Source of the DNA: Streptomyces sp. SCL15-4
GTDB lineage: Bacteria; Actinomycetota; Actinomycetes; Streptomycetales; Streptomycetaceae
Reading direction: 5' to 3'
Assembly (NCBI RefSeq): GCF_033366695.1
Contig: NZ_JAOBTQ010000001.1
Coordinates: 6,820,001-6,884,000, forward strand
DNA: 64,000 nucleotides
The translations under genes and the position numbers were made by a program. Shown piece by piece: positions 21,289 through 29,069 of this stretch (its first letter is position 1; each line of letters starts with the position of its first letter). A model generated the notes under the pieces. The model saw nothing but the letters and a program-made list of their open reading frames with translations. It had not been told where the DNA came from and ran no database searches.

Positions 21289-21322
21289 GGACTAGACCAG
21301 TGCGGTCAATGGTCCGGACCAG
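21289..21322 (-). promoter_or_regulatory. Orphan chitinase-type promoter with two dre-like elements
   Basis: GGACTAGACCAGT, five bases, then CAATGGTCCGGACCAG. Read on the minus strand it gives TTGACC, an 18-bp spacer holding CACTGGTCTAGTCC, and a TAGGGT -10-like hexamer. It is nearly the same as the chitinase promoter at 38061-38097, but no chitinase follows: transcription would run straight into the 3' end of the ROK gene. S. coelicolor, as I recall, has a chitinase (SCO1444) at this position, so this looks like the scar of a lost gene. Confidence 0.6.
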
Positions 21323-21463
21323 CCCAACCGCTTGGGCTCGCCGGACGGCTGTCCTCGGCCGTCGCGTGGCGCGAAACCTTCGGTACGCACTGTGAGGGAG
21401 GCCACACCGTCCACCCGTATGGACGAGTGACAGGCATGGCACACTGGCCCTGTACCAGAAGCA

Positions 21464-21590
21464 GCGCACTCCGGGGTCGGTGAAAGTCCGAACCGGCGGT
21501 TACAGTCCGCGACCCGGCCGCTTCCAGCGGCCGGTTGACCAGGTGAAATTCCTGGACCGACGGTTAAAGTCCGGATGGGAGGCAGTGCGC
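21464..21590 (+). promoter_or_regulatory. FMN riboswitch (RFN element)
   Basis: A classic RFN element. The closing stem P1 is GCGCACT (21464-21470) with AGTGCGC (21584-21590). The conserved boxes CGGTGAAAGTCCG, GGCGGTTACAGTCC, CAGGTGAAATTCCTGGACCGACGG and TTAAAGTCCGGATGGGAGGCAGTG are all present in order. The leader runs a further 160 nt to ribE. FMN binding should reduce expression of the whole rib operon, including the riboflavin transporter. Confidence 0.97.
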
Positions 21591-21750
21591 GGCGGGCGGG
21601 CACGCGTTTTCCGTGTGCGCGCCGCCGTACCGAGGCTCGTCCGTATCCGGACGCGTCCGTCCGGCGACGCATCCGGTGTGCTCACCCGTGGATTCTGTCG
21701 TCATCGACAGCCCCGGAGTCCGTGCCCGAAGAGGCAGGAGGACCCGGGAA

Positions 21751-22356
21751 GTGTTCACCGGAATCGTCGAAGAGCTGGGTGAGGTCACCGCCGTCGAGAA
21801 CCTCGGCGACGCCTCCCGCTTCCGGCTGCGCGGCCCCGTCGTGACCGAGGGCGCGCGGCACGGCGACTCCATCGCCGTGAACGGGGTCTGTCTCACCGTC
21901 GTCGAGCACGAGGGTGACGAGTTCACCGCCGACGTCATGGCCGAGACCCTGAAGCGCTCCAGCCTGGGCGCGCTCGCCGTCGGCTCCCGCGTCAACCTGG
22001 AGCGCCCCACCGCCGTCGGCGCCCGCCTCGGCGGGCACATCGTGCAGGGACACGTGGACGGCACCGGCGAGATCCTCGCCCGCACGCCCTCCGAGAACTG
22101 GGAGATCGTGAAGATCTCCCTCCCCGCGGACCTCGCGCGCTACGTCGTGGAGAAGGGCTCCATCACGGTCGACGGCATCAGCCTGACCGTCGTGGAGGCG
22201 GCCTCGGACCACTTCACCGTCAGCCTCATCCCGACCACCCTCGACCTGACCACGCTCGGCGTGAAGCAGCCCGGCGACCCGGTCAACCTCGAGGTGGACG
22301 TCATCGCCAAGTACGTGGAGCGGCTGCTCGCGAGCGGACGGGAGACCGGCCGATGA
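21751..22356 (+). CDS. ribE: Riboflavin synthase, alpha chain
   Basis: 201 aa, two tandem lumazine-binding barrels. It starts [11 protein letters not shown], has [10 protein letters not shown] in the first half and [10 protein letters not shown] in the second, and [13 protein letters not shown] between them. It dismutates two lumazines to riboflavin. The GTG follows CAGGAGGACC, which lies within the leader controlled by the FMN riboswitch. It overlaps ribM by ATGA. Confidence 0.97.
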   Translation: MFTGIVEELGEVTAVENLGDASRFRLRGPVVTEGARHGDSIAVNGVCLTVVEHEGDEFTADVMAETLKRSSLGALAVGSRVNLERPTAVGARLGGHIVQGHVDGTGEILARTPSENWEIVKISLPADLARYVVEKGSITVDGISLTVVEAASDHFTVSLIPTTLDLTTLGVKQPGDPVNLEVDVIAKYVERLLASGRETGR

Positions 22357-22994
22357 GCTGGATGAACTCCGAGGCGTTCACCCTCTTCGGCCAGCGCATC
22401 ATCTGGTCGGACATGATCGGCAACATCCTGGGCCTGATCACCCTCGCCCTCGGCTGGCGCCGCTCCCTGTGGACCTGGCCCGTGCAGTTCCTGTCCGGCC
22501 TCGTCCTCTTCGCCGCCTTCTACGGCCATCTGACCGGCAGCGCCGGCAAGCAGGCCGTCGTCATGGCCGTCGCCCTGTACGGCTGGTGGCAGTGGCAGCG
22601 CACCCGCAACCGGTCCGGCGACGGCCAGATCACCCCCCGGTTCGCCACCTGGCGCGAGCGCGCGGCCATGGTCGTCGCCGCCGGCGCCGGCACGGTCGCC
22701 GTCGCCCTGCTGTTCAAGGCCTACCCGTCCCTGTCCTGGGACCCCTGGCCCGACGCCTACATCTTCGTCGGCACCATCGTCGCGATGTACGCCCAGGCCA
22801 AGAGCATGGTCGAGTTCTGGTTCGCCTGGCTGCTCGTCGACCTCGTCGGCGTCCCGCTGAACTTCGCCAACGGCTACGCCTTCTCCGGCTTCGTCTACGT
22901 CATCTACGGCGCACTCGTCCTGTGGGGCATGCGCGACTGGTGGCTGCGCTCCCGCAGGGCGGCGCGGCCCACACTGGAAGGAGCGCCGGCATGA
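22353..22994 (+). CDS. ribM: Riboflavin transporter of the PnuC family
   Basis: 213 aa membrane protein with about seven TM helices and the PnuC-like features WQW-rich helix ([13 protein letters not shown]) and [24 protein letters not shown]. PnuC proteins usually carry nicotinamide riboside. However, the gene sits under an FMN riboswitch between ribE and ribAB with ATGA overlaps on both sides, exactly the position of RibM, a demonstrated riboflavin/roseoflavin transporter in Streptomyces and Corynebacterium. Riboflavin uptake is therefore the call. Confidence 0.88.
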   Translation: MSWMNSEAFTLFGQRIIWSDMIGNILGLITLALGWRRSLWTWPVQFLSGLVLFAAFYGHLTGSAGKQAVVMAVALYGWWQWQRTRNRSGDGQITPRFATWRERAAMVVAAGAGTVAVALLFKAYPSLSWDPWPDAYIFVGTIVAMYAQAKSMVEFWFAWLLVDLVGVPLNFANGYAFSGFVYVIYGALVLWGMRDWWLRSRRAARPTLEGAPA

Positions 22995-24289
22995 CCTCGG
23001 CACCCGTCCTCCACGACACCCACGACACCCACGACATCGAGAACTTCGCGCTCGACCCGGTCGAGCGGGCCATCGCCGACATCGCCGCCGGGCGCCCGAT
23101 CATCGTCGTCGACGACGAGAACCGGGAGAACGAGGGCGACCTCGTCGTCGCCGCCGAGAAGATCACTCCCGAGATCGTCGCCTTCATGATGAGCGAGTGC
23201 CGCGGACTGATCTGCGCCCCCATGGAGAGCGAGGAACTGGACCGGCTGCGGCTGCCGCAGATGGTCGAGGACAACACCGAGTCGATGAAGACCGCGTTCA
23301 CCGTCTCCGTGGACGCCACCGCCGCGCACGGTGTGAGCACCGGCATCTCGGCCGCCGACCGTGCCACCACGCTCCGGCTGCTCGCGAGCGGCACGGCCGC
23401 GCACACCGACTTCGTCCGCCCCGGCCACGTCTTCCCGCTGCGCGCCAAGGCCGGCGGCGTCCTCGCCCGCGACGGCCACACCGAGGCCGCCGTCGACCTC
23501 GCCCGGCTCGCGGGCCTGCGCCCGGCCGGCGCCATCGTGGAGATCGCCGGCGAGGACGGCCGGATGCTCCGGCTGCCCGAGCTGATCCCGTTCGCCCGCA
23601 AGCACGGCCTGACGATCATCTCCATCGAGGACCTGATCGCCTACCGCCGGGGCAGCGAGCCCACCGTCCGCCGCGAGGCCGAGACGCGCCTGCCCACCCG
23701 GCACGGCGTCTTCACCGCCTACGGCTACCGGTCCACCGTCGACGGCGTCGAACACGTCGCCCTCGTCCACGGCGACCTCGGCGACGGCGAGGACGTCCTG
23801 GTCCGCGTCCACTCCGAATGCCTCACCGGCGACGTCTTCGGCTCCCTGCGCTGCGACTGCGGGCCGCAGCTGGACACCGCGCTCGGCCGCATCCAGGAGG
23901 AGGGCCGCGGAGTCGTCGTCTACCTGCGCGGACACGAGGGCCGCGGCATCGGCCTGCTGTCCAAGCTGCGCGCCTACGAACTCCAGGAACAGGGCCACGA
24001 CACCCTGGACGCCAACCTGGAACTCGGCCTGCCCGCCGACGCCCGCGACTACGGCGCCGGCGCGCGGATCCTCGCCGACCTCGGCGTGCGCGGCGTCCGG
24101 CTGATGACCAACAACCCCGACAAGACCGACGCCCTCAGGCGCCACGGCATCGAGGTCACCGGCCGGGAGCCGATGCCCGTCCAGGCCGGCGAGCACAACC
24201 TCCGCTACCTGCGCACCAAGCGGGACCGGATGGGGCACGACCTGCCCTGGCTCGACACGCCCGCCGTGTCGGCCTGCGGCAACCAGTAA
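22991..24289 (+). CDS. ribAB: Bifunctional DHBP synthase / GTP cyclohydrolase II
   Basis: 432 aa fusion. Residues about 20-220 are 3,4-dihydroxy-2-butanone-4-phosphate synthase ([31 protein letters not shown]). Residues about 225-415 are GTP cyclohydrolase II with zinc ligands in [18 protein letters not shown] and the catalytic [12 protein letters not shown]. It supplies both precursors of riboflavin. The ATG overlaps the ribM stop. The HDTHDTHD stretch near residue 10 is a small low-complexity repeat. Confidence 0.97.
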   Translation: MTSAPVLHDTHDTHDIENFALDPVERAIADIAAGRPIIVVDDENRENEGDLVVAAEKITPEIVAFMMSECRGLICAPMESEELDRLRLPQMVEDNTESMKTAFTVSVDATAAHGVSTGISAADRATTLRLLASGTAAHTDFVRPGHVFPLRAKAGGVLARDGHTEAAVDLARLAGLRPAGAIVEIAGEDGRMLRLPELIPFARKHGLTIISIEDLIAYRRGSEPTVRREAETRLPTRHGVFTAYGYRSTVDGVEHVALVHGDLGDGEDVLVRVHSECLTGDVFGSLRCDCGPQLDTALGRIQEEGRGVVVYLRGHEGRGIGLLSKLRAYELQEQGHDTLDANLELGLPADARDYGAGARILADLGVRGVRLMTNNPDKTDALRRHGIEVTGREPMPVQAGEHNLRYLRTKRDRMGHDLPWLDTPAVSACGNQ

Positions 24290-24312
24290 GCGAAAGAGCA
24301 CGGAGGTAAGAC

Positions 24313-24798
24313 GTGAGCGGCAAGGGTGCACCGGAAGTGTCCGTACGCAAGGCGAGCGACCTCAGGGTCGCCGTCATCGCGGCGCAGTGGCACGAGAAGG
24401 TGATGGACGGCCTGGTGGACGGCGCCCTGCGCGCCCTGCACGACCTGGGCATCGACGAGCCGACCCTGATCAGGGTCCCCGGCAGCTTCGAGCTGCCGGT
24501 CGCCGCCAAGGTCCTCGCGGGCCGCGGCTACGACGCGGTCGTCGCCCTCGGCGTCGTCATCCGGGGCGGCACCCCCCACTTCGACTACGTGTGCCAGGGC
24601 GTCACCCAGGGCCTCACCCAGGTCTCCGTCGACACCGGCGTCCCCGTCGGCTTCGGCGTGCTCACCTGCGACACCGAGGAACAGGCCCTGGACCGGGCCG
24701 GCCTGGAGGGCTCCAGCGAGGACAAGGGCCACGAGGCGGTGACGGCGGCCGTGGCGACGGCGGCCACGCTCCGCTCGGTATCCGAACCCTGGCACTAG
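24313..24798 (+). CDS. ribH: 6,7-dimethyl-8-ribityllumazine synthase
   Basis: 161 aa icosahedral lumazine synthase. Motifs: [19 protein letters not shown] near the N-terminus, [30 protein letters not shown] and [16 protein letters not shown]. It joins the RibAB product DHBP with the pyrimidine to make lumazine for RibE. CGGAGG precedes the GTG by eight bases. It is the last rib gene. hisE follows after 34 bp. Confidence 0.97.
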   Translation: MSGKGAPEVSVRKASDLRVAVIAAQWHEKVMDGLVDGALRALHDLGIDEPTLIRVPGSFELPVAAKVLAGRGYDAVVALGVVIRGGTPHFDYVCQGVTQGLTQVSVDTGVPVGFGVLTCDTEEQALDRAGLEGSSEDKGHEAVTAAVATAATLRSVSEPWH

Positions 24799-24832
24799 GC
24801 CGCCCGCCACAACGGCTAGGGTGGGGATCACC

Positions 24833-25105
24833 ATGTCCAAGAAGACGTTCGAGGAGCTGTTCACCGAGCTCCAGCACAAGGCCGCCCACGGCGATCCCGC
24901 CACCTCCCGCACCGCCGAGCTGGTCGGCAAGGGCGTCCATGCCATCGGCAAGAAGGTCGTCGAGGAGGCCGCCGAGGTCTGGATGGCCGCCGAGTACGAG
25001 GGCAAGGAGGCGGCAGCCGAGGAGATCTCCCAGCTGCTGTACCACGTCCAGGTGATGATGGTCGCCCGCGGCATCTCCCTGGACGACGTCTACGCCCACC
25101 TGTAA
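24833..25105 (+). CDS. hisE: Phosphoribosyl-ATP pyrophosphatase
   Basis: 90 aa all-helical MazG-like protein with the HisE signature [32 protein letters not shown], whose glutamates bind magnesium. Second step of histidine synthesis. ATG 24833 gives the normal start [10 protein letters not shown] longer reading from 24821 adds only three residues. A TAGGGT -10-like box lies 13-20 bp upstream, so it may have its own promoter. Confidence 0.96.
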   Translation: MSKKTFEELFTELQHKAAHGDPATSRTAELVGKGVHAIGKKVVEEAAEVWMAAEYEGKEAAAEEISQLLYHVQVMMVARGISLDDVYAHL

Positions 25106-25156
25106 GCCGTACCGCCCACTCCCTCCCGCAGAGAACGAACGAAGGAAGCCGACCTC

Positions 25157-26005
25157 ATGCTGCGCATCGCCGTCCCCAACAAGGGTTCACTGTCCGGCCC
25201 TGCGGCGGAGATGCTGCATGAGGCCGGCTACCAGCAGCGCCGCGAGTCCAAAGAGCTGCGCATCGTCGACCCGGAGAACGAGGTCGAGTTCTTCTACCTC
25301 CGCCCCCGCGACATCGCGATCTACGTCTCCTCCGGCCGCCTCGACATCGGCATCACCGGCCGCGACCTGCTGATCGACTCCGGTGCCGAGGCCGAGGAGA
25401 TCCTGCCGCTCGGCTTCGCCCGCTCCACCTTCCGCTTCGCCGCCAAGCCCGGCACCGCGAGCGGCATCGAGGACCTCAAGGGCCGCACGGTCGCCACCTC
25501 CTACGAGGGGATCGTCGCCAAGCACCTCGCGGACGGCGGCATCGACGCCTCCGTGGTCCACCTGGACGGCGCCGTCGAGACCGCCATCGAGCTGGGCGTC
25601 GCCGAGGTCATCGCCGACGTCGTGGAGACCGGCACCAGCCTGCGCAACGCGGGCCTGGAGGTCTTCGGCGAGCCGATCATGAAGTCCGAGGCCATCGTCG
25701 TCCGCCGCACCGGCGCCGACGCCGAGGAACCCAAGGTCCAGCAGTTCCTGCGCCGCCTCCAGGGCGTCCTGGTCGCCCGGACCTACGTGATGATGGACTA
25801 CGACTGCCGGGTGGAGCAGCTGGAGAAGGCCGTCGCGCTCACCCCCGGCCTGGAGTCCCCGACCGTCTCTCCGCTGCACAACGAGGGCTGGGTCGCCGTC
25901 CGCGCCATGGTCCCCGCCAAGGAGGCCCAGCGGATCATGGACGATCTCTACGGCATCGGCGCCCGCGCCATCCTGACCACGGCCATCCACGCCTGCCGTC
26001 TCTGA
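25157..26005 (+). CDS. hisG: ATP phosphoribosyltransferase (long form)
   Basis: 282 aa long-form HisG. The catalytic domain starts MLRIAVPNKGSLSGPAAEML and has the PRPP-binding region EVIADVVETGTSLRNAGLEV near residue 150. The C-terminal ACT-like regulatory domain for histidine feedback covers about 210-282 (MVPAKEAQRIMDDLYGIGARAILTT). First step of histidine synthesis, in the usual hisE-hisG actinobacterial order. GAAGGAAG precedes the ATG. Confidence 0.98.
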   Translation: MLRIAVPNKGSLSGPAAEMLHEAGYQQRRESKELRIVDPENEVEFFYLRPRDIAIYVSSGRLDIGITGRDLLIDSGAEAEEILPLGFARSTFRFAAKPGTASGIEDLKGRTVATSYEGIVAKHLADGGIDASVVHLDGAVETAIELGVAEVIADVVETGTSLRNAGLEVFGEPIMKSEAIVVRRTGADAEEPKVQQFLRRLQGVLVARTYVMMDYDCRVEQLEKAVALTPGLESPTVSPLHNEGWVAVRAMVPAKEAQRIMDDLYGIGARAILTTAIHACRL

Positions 26006-26029
26006 GAGCCGCCGAGAGGTACGCATCAG

Positions 26030-26491
26030 ATGTCCGATCTGCCCGCCCTGCCCGTCACCTTCCGGCCCGGCCGCACCCGTGCGATCCTGCTCACCGCCGG
26101 AGTCCTGATCTTCGTGGTGATCTCCGGGATCTCGCTGCTGCTGGAGAACATCGGCCCGGGCTCGCGGCTCAGCTTCGTCGTCACCGGGGCGCTGTGCCTG
26201 TGGGTGCTGGCCCGGCTGGCCCGGGTGAAGGTGGTCGCCGAGGAGACCGGCGTCACCGTCGTCAACATCGCCGGTGAGCGGCGCCTGGCCTGGGCGGAGA
26301 TCCTCCGGGTGAACCTCCGGCCGGGTGACCCCTGGGTGTTCCTCGACCTCAGCGACGGCACCAGCCTGCCCGCCCTCGGCATCCAGCCGGGCATCGCCAA
26401 GCGGCAGGCCATCGCCGACGCCCGGACCCTCCGCGAACTCGCCGAGGCCCGCTCCGGCTCACCCGCCCTGCCGCACGAGCCGAGATCTTGA
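26030..26491 (+). CDS. Membrane-anchored PH-domain protein
   Basis: 153 aa with two TM helices near the N-terminus (AILLTAGVLIFVVISG and FVVTGALCLWVLARL), then a small beta-rich PH domain (VVAEETGVTVVNIAGERRLAWAEILRVNL, LDLSDGTSLPALGI). Such bacterial PH proteins are common next to hisG in actinobacteria. Their ligand is unknown. It is 24 bp after hisG and probably in the his operon. A hairpin follows. Confidence 0.88.
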   Translation: MSDLPALPVTFRPGRTRAILLTAGVLIFVVISGISLLLENIGPGSRLSFVVTGALCLWVLARLARVKVVAEETGVTVVNIAGERRLAWAEILRVNLRPGDPWVFLDLSDGTSLPALGIQPGIAKRQAIADARTLRELAEARSGSPALPHEPRS

Positions 26492-26501
26492 TTAATCTGG
26501 A

Positions 26502-26532
26502 GGGCGGAGGCCGTCCCGCTGCGCCTCCGCCC
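26502..26532 (+). terminator. Hairpin terminator after the PH-domain gene
   Basis: Perfect 10-bp arms GGGCGGAGGC (26502-26511) and GCCTCCGCCC (26523-26532), 11-nt loop, ten bases past the stop. Confidence 0.7.
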
Positions 26533-26655
26533 CTGCGCGCCACCCGGTGCACAGGGGTTCCTGCTACCCGAGGAGTGACCCCCTCCGGCGATGGACGGAT
26601 CGTCCTGTAGTACCCGCGCCACCCCTGCCCGACATAGCGGCAAGGCGGTGGCCGC

Positions 26656-27990
26656 GTGACCACCCCCCTGCTGCTGCTCGCCGCGGCCTTCCTGCTGATC
26701 CTCGCCAACGGATTCTTCGTGGCGGCCGAGTTCGGCCTCGTCACGGTCGAGCGTCCGGAGGCCGAGAAGGCCGCCGCCGACGGCGACCCGCGCGCCCGCA
26801 CGGTCGTGGAGTCGCTGAAGGAGCTGTCCTTCCAGCTCTCCGGCACCCAGCTCGGCATCACCATCACCTCCCTGGTCGTCGGCATGCTCGCCGAACCCGC
26901 GCTGGCCGGGCTGCTGCGCGGCCCGTTCGCGGCGCTCGGCATCCCCGAGGGAGCCGCCTCCGGCGTCGCGGTGGTGACCGGCATGCTGCTGGCCTCCGCG
27001 ATCCAGATGGTGATCGGCGAACTCGTGCCCAAGAACTGGGCGGTCTCCCGGCCGCTGCAGGTCGCCCGCTTCGTGGCCGGCCCGCAGCACCGCTTCGCCC
27101 TGCTGTTCCGCCCGGTGATCTCCGCGCTGAACACGGTCGCCAACCGGCTGGTCCGCGCCCTCGGCGTGGAACCCACCGAGGAGCTGGCCTCCGCCCGCAC
27201 CCCCGGCGAACTCGTCTCGCTGGCCCGGCACTCCGCCCTGGCCGGCGCCCTGGAGCAGGATACGGCCGACCTGTTCGTGCGCACGCTGTCCCTGGGCGAG
27301 CTGACCGCACAGCACGTGATGACCCCGCGCGTGAAGGTCAGCGCCTTGCAGGACTCGGCCACCGCCGAGGACGTCGTCAACCTCACCCGGGCCACCGGCC
27401 TGTCCCGCTTCCCCGTCTACCGGGAGAAGATCGACGAGATCGTCGGCATGGCCCACCTCAAGGACGCGCTGGCGGTCCCGGTCCGCGACCGCCTGCGCAC
27501 CCCGGTCGGCCGCATCGCCCGCAAGGCGCTCCTGGTCCCCGAGACCCTGCCGGTGCAGCCCCTGCTGGCCCGGCTGCGCAGCGAGCAGCCCATCGCGGTA
27601 GTCGTCGACGAGTACGGCGGCACGGCCGGTGTGGTCACCCTGGAGGACATCGTCGAGGAACTGGTCGGCGAGGTCCGCGACGAGCACGACGCCAAGGACA
27701 TGCCCGAGCTGGCCCCCGCCCCGCCCGAGGACGGCAGGCCCGCCTGGGACGTGGACGGCGGCTGCCGCGTCGACCTCCTGCAGCGCATAGGCCTGGAGGT
27801 GCCCGAGGGGCCGTACGAGACCGTCGCCGGACTGGTCGCCGACCTGCTCGGCCGGATCCCGGCCCCCGGCGACCGGGCCGAACTGCCCGGCTGGCGGCTC
27901 TCGGTCCGCCAGGTCGGCCACTACCGCGCCGAACGGGTCCGCCTGGTCAGGACGTCCCCGGTGTCCGGAGCGACGGAGGCCGTCCGATGA
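26656..27990 (+). CDS. CNNM/CorC-family membrane protein, first of a pair
   Basis: 444 aa. Residues about 1-190 form the DUF21 membrane domain (ANGFFVAAEFGLVTVERP, GTQLGITITSLVVGMLAEPAL, IGELVPKNWAVSRP). Two CBS domains follow at about 215-335 (VMTPRVKVSAL, FPVYREKIDEIVGMAHLKD, VDEYGGTAGVVTLEDIVEELVGEV). A C-terminal CorC/HlyC domain comes last. The family exports magnesium. The old 'hemolysin' name is misleading. It overlaps the next paralogue by ATGA, so the two may form a heteromer. Confidence 0.93.
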   Translation: MTTPLLLLAAAFLLILANGFFVAAEFGLVTVERPEAEKAAADGDPRARTVVESLKELSFQLSGTQLGITITSLVVGMLAEPALAGLLRGPFAALGIPEGAASGVAVVTGMLLASAIQMVIGELVPKNWAVSRPLQVARFVAGPQHRFALLFRPVISALNTVANRLVRALGVEPTEELASARTPGELVSLARHSALAGALEQDTADLFVRTLSLGELTAQHVMTPRVKVSALQDSATAEDVVNLTRATGLSRFPVYREKIDEIVGMAHLKDALAVPVRDRLRTPVGRIARKALLVPETLPVQPLLARLRSEQPIAVVVDEYGGTAGVVTLEDIVEELVGEVRDEHDAKDMPELAPAPPEDGRPAWDVDGGCRVDLLQRIGLEVPEGPYETVAGLVADLLGRIPAPGDRAELPGWRLSVRQVGHYRAERVRLVRTSPVSGATEAVR

Positions 27991-29057
27991 CCGTCCTGCA
28001 ACTGGCCTTCGCCGCGCTGCTCGTGCTCGCCAACGGTTTCTTCGTCGGCGCCGAGTTCGCGCTCGTCTCCGTCCGCCGCAGCCAGATCGAACCGCTCGGC
28101 ACCGCCCGGGCCCGCCAGGTGCTGTACGGCCTGGAGCGGCTGCCGCAGATGATGGCCGCCGCCCAGTTCGGCATCACCGTCTGCTCGCTGACGCTCGGCG
28201 CGGTCGCCGAGCCGACGGTGGCGCACCTGCTGGAGCCGGTGTTCGAGTGGATCCACCTGCCGCACGGCATGATCCACCCCCTCGGCTATGTCATCGCGCT
28301 GGCCGCGGTGGTCTTCTTCCACCTGGTCATCGGCGAGATGGTGCCGAAGAACCTGGCCATGGCGGCGCCCGAGAAGGCGGCGCTGTGGCTCAGCCCCGGC
28401 CTGGTCTACTTCGCCCGCCTGTGCAAGCCGATCACCGCGGCCCTCGGCGCCTGCGCCCAGGGCATCCTGCGGCTGTTCCGGGTGGAGCCGAAGGACGAGG
28501 TGGCGGCGGTCGTCACCACCGAGCAGCTCAACCGCCTGCTGGAGGACTCCGGCGAGGCCGGCCTCCTCGACCCCGAGGAGCGCGAGCGGCTGGAGGACGC
28601 CCTCGAACTGGGCTCCCGCCCGGTGACCGACGTCCTGCTGCGCCGCGAGTCCCTGGTCACCGTGGAGCCGTCGGTCACCCCGGGGGACATCGTGGAGCTG
28701 ACCGCCCGCACGGGCTACTCCCGCTTCCCGGTCGCCGCGACCGGCAAGGGACCCTTCATGGGGTACGTGCACGTCAAGGATGTCCTCGACCTGGAGGACT
28801 CCGACCGGGCCGTCCCCCAGCAGGTCTGGCGGCCCATGGCCACGCTCCGCGCCGAGCTGCCGCTCGACGACGCCCTCACGGTGATGCGCCGGGCGGCCAC
28901 CCACCTGGCCCAGGTGGCCGACGCCTCCGGCCGGATACTGGGCCTCGTCGCCCTGGAGGACGTCCTGGAGACGCTGGTGGGAGAGGTCCGCGACCCGGCG
29001 CACCGGGACATGCCGGAGCCCCGGGCGAGCGGCGAACCGGAGGGGGCGCTGGCCTAG
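27987..29057 (+). CDS. CNNM-family membrane protein, second of a pair
   Basis: 356 aa paralogue of the preceding gene with the DUF21 core (ANGFFVGAEFALVSVRRS, AAAQFGITVCSLTLGAVAEPTV, IGEMVPKNLAMAAPEKA) and two CBS domains (FMGYVHVKDVLDLED, ILGLVALEDVLETLVGEVRD). It ends soon after the CBS pair and lacks the full C-terminal CorC domain, unlike its partner. The ATG overlaps the upstream stop. The pairing of a long and a short CNNM gene is common in actinobacteria. Confidence 0.93.
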   Translation: MTVLQLAFAALLVLANGFFVGAEFALVSVRRSQIEPLGTARARQVLYGLERLPQMMAAAQFGITVCSLTLGAVAEPTVAHLLEPVFEWIHLPHGMIHPLGYVIALAAVVFFHLVIGEMVPKNLAMAAPEKAALWLSPGLVYFARLCKPITAALGACAQGILRLFRVEPKDEVAAVVTTEQLNRLLEDSGEAGLLDPEERERLEDALELGSRPVTDVLLRRESLVTVEPSVTPGDIVELTARTGYSRFPVAATGKGPFMGYVHVKDVLDLEDSDRAVPQQVWRPMATLRAELPLDDALTVMRRAATHLAQVADASGRILGLVALEDVLETLVGEVRDPAHRDMPEPRASGEPEGALA

Positions 29058-29069
29058 CCGACGCCGCCG

